From assembly GCA_964235485.1 (NCBI GenBank), contig CAXSAZ010000018.1, forward strand, positions 1 through 64,000: a DNA stretch of 64,000 bases. Direction: 5' to 3'. Position 1 is the first letter of the stretch; every line of letters starts with the position of its first letter. Positions 58,011-64,000 of this stretch are shown here, piece after piece. The stretch comes from CAHJXG01 sp964235485 (GTDB lineage Bacteria > Pseudomonadota > Alphaproteobacteria > Acetobacterales > Acetobacteraceae). The notes beneath the pieces are model-generated. The model saw only the letters and a program-made list of their open reading frames with translations. It was not told where the DNA came from and ran no database searches. Both the position numbers and the translations under genes were made by a program.

Positions 58011-58347
58011 GGCAGAACCTCGCGGCGCCGCAGAGAACGGCTCATGAACGTAGGAAAGCTAACATTCACAAGGGGCACCGTGAAGAAGTGTCAACGCTCG
58101 GCCCGGTGCCTTATGGTCCTGCATCGCTTGCATGTGATCCAGGGCGCGGGCGGCCGGAAGTCGCGTGTGCTTTCGCCCTTTTTCCCGCGGCGAAACCTCC
58201 ATGCCTCCTGCCACGGCGCCCGGCGCCGCGGCGACCCGCCAGGAGCGTGCCTGCACCGCCTCGCCTGCGCTTCGTATCGAACACATCGTGATACCTGTTT
58301 TGCATATAACCAGATAAGATGGCATCGGTCTTTCGTGCCAACGGACC
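58011..58347. promoter_or_regulatory. Divergent intergenic region, Crp regulator / LOV protein
   Basis: About 337 bases between two divergent genes. The 80 bases before the LOV gene are AT-richer (TATCGAACACATCGTGATACC and a TTGCATATAACCAGATAAGAT stretch) and likely hold its promoter. No gene is supported on either strand. Confidence 0.45.
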
Positions 58348-59466
58348 ATGGTGAAAGCCGGGCACAACGACCTGGCCAAGAAGCACAGGCGCGGCGTGAT
58401 GACCAAGGACACGGATGAGAAGGTATCCATCGGCCCCCAAGGGCGCAACCCCGTCCACGACGGCCAGCCCTCCGGCAGCCGTGACCTGTTCTTCGCCGCG
58501 GTGCGGATGTCGCCCGTGCCGATGTGCTTGTCCGATCCGAACCGTCCCGACAACCCCTTGGTGTTCGTGAACCGCGCCTTCGAGGACCTGACCGGCTACC
58601 CGGAAGAGGAGATATTGGGCCGGAACTGCCGTTTCCTGCAAGGGCCGGAAACCGACCGGGCGACGGCGGCCGAGGTCGGGCGCTCCATCGCGGCAAAGGT
58701 GGACGTGTCCGTCGAGTTCTACAACTACCGCAAGGACGGCACCGGGTTCTGGAACGCGCTGCATCTCAGCCCGGTGTTCAGCGACGCGGGCGACCTGCTC
58801 TACTTCTTCGGCAGCCAGCTCGACGTGACGAAGCGGTGCCAGGCCGAGGCGGCGGCGCGGCGCCTCCATGCGCTGGACAGCACGGCCGCCGGCATCGCGC
58901 ACGCGCTGAACCGCCTGGTCGCCGGCGTGACGGGCAGCCTGGAGCAGGCCCGTGCCAACCCGAGCAGCGCGCTGCAGGCCCAGCAGCTTGCCCATGCGGC
59001 CCGGGACGCGGAGCAAGCAGGGCAGCTCACCCGGCAGTTGTCGAGCGCCTGCCGGCAGCCCGGGGAGGCAAGGCCCGCCGACCCCGGCCAGCCGGACCGC
59101 GACCCGCCGGGACCCGGCTCCGGCGGGGAGGACGGGCCAAGGCGGGCCGCCGCGGTGCCCCCGTCCGGCGGCTGGCCCGTCTGGCCCGCGGCGGTCCCCG
59201 ACAACGGCGCCGCCGCCCTGGTGCTGCGGCCCGTGCGCGTTGACACGGAGGGCGAGGACGAGGAAGGGTGTCTCGTGTTCGGCAACGACCGGCTCGTGGC
59301 GGTGCTGGTGCGCTTGTCCAGCCAGCACGGCGCGCTTGCGGGGCGGTGGCACCTTGAGCACGGGTTCGGCACGCTGGACGGCCCGGAGCACCCGAGCTTC
59401 GCCAGCCTCGATGCGGCGCGGGGCTGGGTGGGGCGCCGGCTCGGCCGGACCGGCGGCGGCGCGTGA
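58348..59466 (+). CDS. LOV-domain blue-light photoreceptor with degenerate kinase core
   Basis: A 372-residue soluble sensor. The LOV core (about 48-160) has the flavin-binding signature GRNCRFLQGPETD with photoactive Cys94, plus VFVNRAFEDLTGYPEEEILG and NYRKDGTGFWNALHLSPV. Next (175-235) is a helix pair like a HisKA/DHp domain: STAAGIAHALNRLVAGVTGSLE retains His185 but lacks the usual following Asp-Phe-Asn-Asn. No HATPase domain follows; instead there is a Pro/Gly linker and a 75-residue C-terminal module (LVLRPVRVDTEGEDEEGCLVFG through GRWHLEHGFGTLDG) I do not recognise. A start at the Met18 position is also possible. Confidence 0.85.
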   Translation: MVKAGHNDLAKKHRRGVMTKDTDEKVSIGPQGRNPVHDGQPSGSRDLFFAAVRMSPVPMCLSDPNRPDNPLVFVNRAFEDLTGYPEEEILGRNCRFLQGPETDRATAAEVGRSIAAKVDVSVEFYNYRKDGTGFWNALHLSPVFSDAGDLLYFFGSQLDVTKRCQAEAAARRLHALDSTAAGIAHALNRLVAGVTGSLEQARANPSSALQAQQLAHAARDAEQAGQLTRQLSSACRQPGEARPADPGQPDRDPPGPGSGGEDGPRRAAAVPPSGGWPVWPAAVPDNGAAALVLRPVRVDTEGEDEEGCLVFGNDRLVAVLVRLSSQHGALAGRWHLEHGFGTLDGPEHPSFASLDAARGWVGRRLGRTGGGA

Positions 59467-59503
59467 CCGGCCATCCTCATGACGTTCCTTCCCCGGGCGG
59501 TGC

Positions 59504-60385
59504 TCAGCGGGACATGGCCGGCCTGAGCTCGTCCTCGCACCATTGGCGGAAGCTCGTCGGCGTGCTGCTGCCCGGCGTGCGCGGCGCCGCGTTGTCCATG
59601 CCGTCGTTCTTGGCCCGCATCATGTCGGCAAAGCCTTGCGCAAAGGACTCCGACATGCCGCGCCCGACCAACTGCGCCTTGAACGCATCGAATGGGACCT
59701 GCTGGTAGCGGACCGGCTTGCCCAATACGTCCGACATGACCGCCGTCATGTCGTTGAAGGACAGATCCTCGGGGCCGAGCACCGGCACCTCCTCCTGGCC
59801 CGTCCATGCGCCATCGAGCAGCAGCCTGGCCGCAACCGCGCCCATGTCGCGCGTGGCGGTGGTCGGCAGCTTCTTGTCGGCGTCGATGGGGCCGAACATG
59901 GTGCCCTGGCCCTTGATGGGCGCCGCCTGCTGCAGGACGTTGTCCATGAACGACGGCATGGCGAGGCCGCGGAAGGCGACGCCCGTTGCCATGATCATGT
60001 CGTCCATCCGGATGGAGGCGGTGACGAGGCCGGCCTTGTCCGCCCATTCCGTGCCGCGTCCGAGCGCGGTGATCCCGACGACGCGCTTGACCCCGTGGCG
60101 TCGGAACGCTTCGGCCGCGGGGCGGGTGAAGTCGAGGTAAACTTCTTCCAGCGTGCGCCACGGGTCCGGCGGGGCGAGCCAGAACACCGCGTCGGCGCCC
60201 TCGAAGGCGCGGTCAACCACGGCGGCGTCGCCGTGGGACCCTTCGATGACCTCGACGCGGCTGCGCACGGCGTCGGAAAGCTTTGCCGCGTCGCGCAGGA
60301 CCAGGCGCAGCGGCGCGCCGGCGGCGAGCAGGTTGTCCACGACACGGTGCCCGATGTTGCCGGTGGGGGCGGTGACGACGATCAT
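59504..60385 (-). CDS. NmrA-like NAD(P)-binding protein
   Basis: Atypical SDR of about 293 residues with the N-terminal dinucleotide motif TAPTGNIGHRVVDNLL, then VFWLAPPDPW and GITALGRG. NmrA/HSCARG relatives sense NADP ratio or act as NADPH:quinone-type reductases. The ATG at 60385 has GGAG nine bases upstream. It is divergent from the AraC regulator across 78 bases, the usual layout for a controlled target. Confidence 0.85.
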   Translation of the reverse strand: MIVVTAPTGNIGHRVVDNLLAAGAPLRLVLRDAAKLSDAVRSRVEVIEGSHGDAAVVDRAFEGADAVFWLAPPDPWRTLEEVYLDFTRPAAEAFRRHGVKRVVGITALGRGTEWADKAGLVTASIRMDDMIMATGVAFRGLAMPSFMDNVLQQAAPIKGQGTMFGPIDADKKLPTTATRDMGAVAARLLLDGAWTGQEEVPVLGPEDLSFNDMTAVMSDVLGKPVRYQQVPFDAFKAQLVGRGMSESFAQGFADMMRAKNDGMDNAAPRTPGSSTPTSFRQWCEDELRPAMSR

Positions 60386-60463
60386 GATGGTTCTCCGGAG
60401 GGTGAAGCAGGCCGCGCCGGGTAGATAATCCGCGCAATCTGCAATACCTATGCGCCATCGTCG

Positions 60464-61528
60464 GTGTTTTATTCGCAATCGTCCGGAGGCTGCTTGGACC
60501 CGCTGTCCGATGTGCTGTCCCTGCTCAAGCCCCAAAGCTCCGTCTCGGCGGGCTTCGACGCGGGCGGCGAGTGGGCCGTCCAGTTCGATGACCTGGCGGG
60601 CCGGATCAAATGCTACGCGGTGACGGGCGGCGCCTGCTGGCTGGCGGTGGAGGGGGTCGCCGATCCGGTGCGGCTCCGGTCCGGCGACTGCTTCGTGCTG
60701 CCGGGCGGGCGCCCGTTCCGGCTTGGAAGCGGCCTGGGCGTCGAACCTGTCCTTGCGGCCGCGGTTTTCTCCCCGGCCCGGCGCGGCGGGATCGTCACGC
60801 ACAACGGCGGCGGCGGCGTGTTCCTCGTCGGCAGCCGCTTCGCCGTCGATGGACGCCACGCCGAGGTCCTGCTCCGGACCCTGCCGCCCATCGTCCATAT
60901 CGAGGCGCGGAGCGACCAGGCCGCGCTGCGCTGGTCGATTGAGCGGATGATGGAGGAGCTGCGCGAGGACAGGCCGGGTGCTTCCCTGGTGGCGCAACAC
61001 CTCGCGCACATGATGCTGGTGCAGGCCCTGCGCCTGCACCTGCTGCAGCAGCCCGAAGGGCGGGTCGGCTGGTTCTTCGCCTTGTCCGATCCGCGGCTGA
61101 GCGCGGCAATCGGGGCGATCCACGCGGACCCGGCGCACCGTTGGACGCTCGGCGACCTCGCGGGCCGGGCCGGCATGTCGCGGTCGGTTTTCGCCCAGCG
61201 CTTTCGCGAGAAGGTGGGGGAAACGCCGATTGAGTACCTCACGCGCTGGCGGATGATGCTGGCCGGGGACAGGCTGGCCAACACCCGCGACCCGCTGGCC
61301 CAAACCGCGATGTCGCTCGGCTACGAGTCGGAAAGCGCCTTCAGCACGGCCTTCAAGCGGGTCATGGGCGTATCTCCGCGGCGATACGCCCGCGGGGACG
61401 CCCTTCCCGCGGGGCGTAGGCGCGATGCGGGTCCCGAAACCAGCCGCCGCACCGTTCCACGTCCTGTCCATGGCCAAGGCGCTACGCTGCGGCCCCAAGA
61501 AGATAGGGGGCAAGCTGCGGCGGATTGA
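60464..61528 (+). CDS. AraC family regulator with AraC_binding/cupin_6 domain
   Basis: Regulator of 354 residues from a GTG start at 60464. An N-terminal cupin-6 type domain (LLKPQSSVSAGFDAGGEWAVQF, then SGDCFVLPGGRPF) and C-terminal HTH pair (LAGRAGMSRSVFAQRFREKVG and AMSLGYESESAFSTAFKRVMGVSPRRYAR). The last 40 residues run past the usual end. A strong GGAGG lies just upstream of a TTG at about 60494, which would start the protein at DPLSDVLSLL and matches the family's usual N-terminus. It probably controls the divergent NmrA gene. Confidence 0.85.
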   Translation: MFYSQSSGGCLDPLSDVLSLLKPQSSVSAGFDAGGEWAVQFDDLAGRIKCYAVTGGACWLAVEGVADPVRLRSGDCFVLPGGRPFRLGSGLGVEPVLAAAVFSPARRGGIVTHNGGGGVFLVGSRFAVDGRHAEVLLRTLPPIVHIEARSDQAALRWSIERMMEELREDRPGASLVAQHLAHMMLVQALRLHLLQQPEGRVGWFFALSDPRLSAAIGAIHADPAHRWTLGDLAGRAGMSRSVFAQRFREKVGETPIEYLTRWRMMLAGDRLANTRDPLAQTAMSLGYESESAFSTAFKRVMGVSPRRYARGDALPAGRRRDAGPETSRRTVPRPVHGQGATLRPQEDRGQAAAD

Positions 61529-61565
61529 TGCTGGCAGGCCAGCCGGCAGTTGCGACGCGGGGCGG

Positions 61566-61655
61566 CGGAGGCGGATGGGAATCGAACCCACCGCCCGCTT
61601 TCGGCGGGCCGCTGGTTTTGAAGACCAGGGAGGCCACCAGACCCCAATCGCCTCC
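61566..61655 (-). tRNA. selC: tRNA-Sec (anticodon TCA)
   Basis: Minus-strand tRNA of about 90 bases with an eight-base acceptor region starting GGAGGCGA and ending CCGCCTCC plus a G discriminator. Anticodon arm CTGGTCTTCAAAACCAG places UCA at 61619-61621. The long extra arm GCCCGC-CGAAA-GCGGGC and TTCGATT T-loop are characteristic of selenocysteine tRNA. CCA is not fully encoded (GCC then G). It lies 68 bases downstream of selD on the same strand. Confidence 0.93.
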
Positions 61656-61723
61656 ATCGCATCAAGGTGGCATGGCCCGGGACCGCCCGCCACCCTGGAG
61701 TCCGCAACCCCCGCGCCGAATGG

Positions 61724-62782
61724 TCATTCAATGACCGAGACGCCCCCGCCCGCCGCCATCGTGCCCACGACCGCCGCCTGGGCGAACCCGGCCGCGCGCA
61801 CGTGACCGAGCACCGCGCCCACCGCGTCCGGCGCCGCGGCGATCAGCAGGCCGCCGCTGGTTTGCGGGTCGCACAGCAGCCCGCGCCGCCAGTCCGGCAG
61901 GCCGCCCGGCAGCGCCACCTCCGCGCCGTAGCTGGCCCAGTTGCGCCCCGCCGCCCCGGTGGCCAAGCCCGCCTGCGCCAACGCCGCGGCCCCCGGCAGC
62001 ACCGGCACGTCCCCCACGCGCAGCCGCGCCGCCAGCCCGGCGCCGCGGCACATCTCCAGCAGGTGGCCCAGCAGCCCGAACCCGGTCACGTCCGTCATGG
62101 CGTGCACGCCGTCCAGCGCCGCCACCTGCCGCCCCACGGCGTTCAACTGCGTCGCCGACGCGATCATGGCGCGGTAGCCCTCCTCCGGCAGCCGTCCCTG
62201 CTTCAGCGCGGCGCTGAACACGCCGACGCCCAGACCCTTGGTCAGCACCAGCGCGTCGCCTTCCCGTGCGCCACCGTTGCGCAGCACCCGGCCGGGGTGC
62301 ACGGTGCCCAGCGCCACCAGCCCGTAGATCGGCTCGGCGCTGTCGATGGAGTGCCCGCCCGCCACCGGGATGCCCGCCGTTCGGCACACCGCGGCGCCGC
62401 CGGCCAGGATCTGCTGCACCTCCGCCGTGCCGATCTTGCCCAGCGGCATACCCAGCAGCGCCAGCGCCAGGATCGGCGTCCCGCCCATGGCGTAGATGTC
62501 GGACAGCGCATTGGTCGCGGCAATGCGCCCGAACTCGAAGGGGTCGTCCACCACGGGCGTGAAGAAGTCGGTGGTGGCGACCAGCGCCAGCTCGTCCGTC
62601 AGGCGATACACGGCGGCGTCGTCCGCCGTTTCGCTGCCGACCAGCAGGTTGGGGAACACTTGGGCTTGCGGCAGCCCGGCCAGCAATTCTTGCAGCACCG
62701 CCGGCGCCAGCTTGCAGCCGCAGCCGCCGCCATGGGCCAGGGAAGTCAACCTGGGTGTCGGGCGCGTCGTGGTATAGTCCAA
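61724..62782 (-). CDS. selD: Selenide, water dikinase SelD
   Basis: Makes selenophosphate from selenide and ATP, about 352 residues. Active-site motif HGGGCGCKL has Cys21 and Lys24, equivalent to Cys17 and Lys20 of the E. coli enzyme (Cys rather than Sec form). Later motifs TDFFTPVVDDP, AMGGTPILAL, GGHSIDS and MTDVTGFGLLGH are standard. The TTG at 62782 is preceded by GGAGG at seven bases, a near-perfect ribosome site; the longer ATG at 62818 has none and would overlap the selA start codon on the other strand. Confidence 0.93.
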   Translation of the reverse strand: MDYTTTRPTPRLTSLAHGGGCGCKLAPAVLQELLAGLPQAQVFPNLLVGSETADDAAVYRLTDELALVATTDFFTPVVDDPFEFGRIAATNALSDIYAMGGTPILALALLGMPLGKIGTAEVQQILAGGAAVCRTAGIPVAGGHSIDSAEPIYGLVALGTVHPGRVLRNGGAREGDALVLTKGLGVGVFSAALKQGRLPEEGYRAMIASATQLNAVGRQVAALDGVHAMTDVTGFGLLGHLLEMCRGAGLAARLRVGDVPVLPGAAALAQAGLATGAAGRNWASYGAEVALPGGLPDWRRGLLCDPQTSGGLLIAAAPDAVGAVLGHVRAAGFAQAAVVGTMAAGGGVSVIE

Positions 62783-62816
62783 GATGTGTCCTCCGGGAAT
62801 GGGAGCAGGGATAGGC

Positions 62817-64000
62817 ATGGATGAACGCGCCGGGGCAAGCCTCCGCGCCCTGCCGCAGGTTCAACGGCTGCTGGAACTGGGGCAAGGGCACGAATTGATG
62901 GCCCATCCGCACGCCGCCGCGGTGACGGCGCTGCGTCAGGCTTTGGAGGAAGCGCGGACGGCGCTGCGCCGGGGCGAGGGCGGGCCGGTGCTGCCGGGCG
63001 CTTTGCTGGACCGTGCCCATGCGCTGCTGCAAGCCGGGCAGGGGCCGAGACTAGGCCGGGTGATCAACGCGACGGGCATCGTGCTGCACACCAACCTGGG
63101 CCGCGCGCCCTTGGCACCCGCGGCGGCGGCGGCGGCCATGGCGGCGGCGGGCTACTGCAACCTGGAATTCGACATGGCCACCGGGGAACGCGGCAGCCGC
63201 ACCGCGGGGATCGAGCCGTTGCTGCGCGGGCTGACAGGGGCGGAGGCCGGCTTCGCGGTGAACAACTGCGCCGCCGCCGTGCTGCTGGCGCTGAGCGGCT
63301 TGGCGGCGGGCGGCGAGGTCGTGGTGTCCCGCGGCGAGCTGGTGGAGATCGGCGGCGGCTTCCGCATCCCGGACGTGATCCAGCAGGGCGGCGCGCGCCT
63401 CGTGGAGGTCGGCACCACCAACAAGACGCGCTTGGCCGACTACGCCCGCGCCGTTTCCCCGGCGACGCGCGTGCTGCTCAAGGTGCACCAAAGCAACTTC
63501 CGCATCACCGGCTTCACCGAGGACACCCCGTTGCATGAGTTGGCGGGCTTGGCGCGGGAGCGCGGTCTGCTGCTGGCGCACGACCTGGGCAGCGGCGCGC
63601 TGACCGACCTGCGCCTTGGGGGCCGCCCAGCGGAAGCCACGGTGCAGGACAGCATCGCCGCGGGGGTGGATGTCGTGGCGTTCAGCGGGGACAAGCTGCT
63701 GGGCGGCCCGCAATCGGGCCTGCTGGCGGGGCGGGCCGCCGCCATCGACGCCCTCCGCCGTCACCCGCTGCTGCGCGCGTTGCGGCTGGACAAGCTGACG
63801 CTCGCGGCGCTGGAAGCGACCTTGCGCCTGCACCGGGACGGCGGGACCGTGCCGGCGCTGGCGGCCATGGGCCAGGCCCCGGCAGTCTTGCAGGCGCGCG
63901 CCGACCGCCTGGCGGCGCTGCTCGGCCCCCAGGCGCGGCCGGAGCCGACCACCGGCTTCGCTGGCGGCGGCACCCTGCCGGACGTGGGCATCCCCAGCAT
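62817..64000 (+). CDS. selA: L-seryl-tRNA(Sec) selenium transferase SelA (3' end cut by window)
   Basis: PLP enzyme converting Ser-tRNA(Sec) to Sec-tRNA(Sec); 394 codons are inside the window and no stop is reached. Seen: RVINATGIVLHTNLGRAPLA, the NNCAAAVLLAL segment, VGTTNKTRLADY, KVHQSNFRITGFTE and the PLP-lysine motif FSGDKLLGGPQSGLL with Lys293. The ATG at 62817 has AGGGA upstream; an in-frame ATG at 62799 also exists. Divergent from selD. Confidence 0.93.
   Translation, partial: MDERAGASLRALPQVQRLLELGQGHELMAHPHAAAVTALRQALEEARTALRRGEGGPVLPGALLDRAHALLQAGQGPRLGRVINATGIVLHTNLGRAPLAPAAAAAAMAAAGYCNLEFDMATGERGSRTAGIEPLLRGLTGAEAGFAVNNCAAAVLLALSGLAAGGEVVVSRGELVEIGGGFRIPDVIQQGGARLVEVGTTNKTRLADYARAVSPATRVLLKVHQSNFRITGFTEDTPLHELAGLARERGLLLAHDLGSGALTDLRLGGRPAEATVQDSIAAGVDVVAFSGDKLLGGPQSGLLAGRAAAIDALRRHPLLRALRLDKLTLAALEATLRLHRDGGTVPALAAMGQAPAVLQARADRLAALLGPQARPEPTTGFAGGGTLPDVGIPS

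Overview
The window comes from a very GC-rich alphaproteobacterium. The gene content (Caulobacter-type tad/cpa pilus locus, PEP-CTERM proteins, many small translationally coupled operons, selenocysteine genes) fits the Rhodospirillales, probably an Acetobacteraceae such as a Roseomonas relative. That placement is inferred from content and codon use; there is no rRNA in the window to confirm it.

Region 1 (about 72-14.1 kb, all minus strand) is one long tad (tight adherence / Flp pilus) operon. In transcription order it reads flp pilin, prepilin peptidase cpaA, cpaB, secretin cpaC, a very short cpaD-like lipoprotein, cpaE/tadZ, ATPase cpaF/tadA, tadB, tadC, a TPR lipoprotein (tadD-like), a lytic transglycosylase, two TadE-like pseudopilins and a TadG-like protein. 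Most junctions are 1-10 bp overlaps. A GT-C-like membrane protein sits just upstream. The TadG end and the pilin region are visibly AT-richer than the rest.

Region 2 (14.2-24 kb) is metabolic: a sterol-desaturase-family hydroxylase, a Tat-exported creatininase-like protein, a probable 8-oxoguanine deaminase with an amidase, an AraC regulator, a YdcZ-type DMT transporter, and a polar amino-acid ABC transporter (binding protein plus two permeases, no ATPase) with a BadF-type kinase.

Region 3 (24-39.6 kb) is mixed accessory content: two coupled small coiled-coil genes, a decayed mazEF-like toxin-antitoxin pair, an MFS/GAF/amidohydrolase operon, a carbonic anhydrase-bestrophin pair, a DUF2269-MarR operon with a tandem palindromic operator, a second MarR unit with an ABM monooxygenase and an FAD hydroxylase, GNAT, AraC, methyltransferase and esterase genes, and two paralogous PEP-CTERM surface proteins.

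Region 4 (39.7-53 kb) holds a hybrid sensor kinase, a sugar-type ABC ATPase and binding protein without permeases, a small lipoprotein followed by three hairpins, and a coupled alpha-2-macroglobulin / PBP1C pair.

Region 5 (53.7-64 kb) has a lone molybdopterin-binding xanthine dehydrogenase-family subunit with a decayed iron-ADH-like gene behind it, a protein made of two fused MarR repeats, a Crp/Fnr regulator, a LOV photoreceptor with a degenerate kinase core and an unrecognised C-terminus, a divergent NmrA/AraC pair, and a selenocysteine locus: tRNA-Sec(UCA), selD with a TTG start, and the 5' part of selA running off the window.
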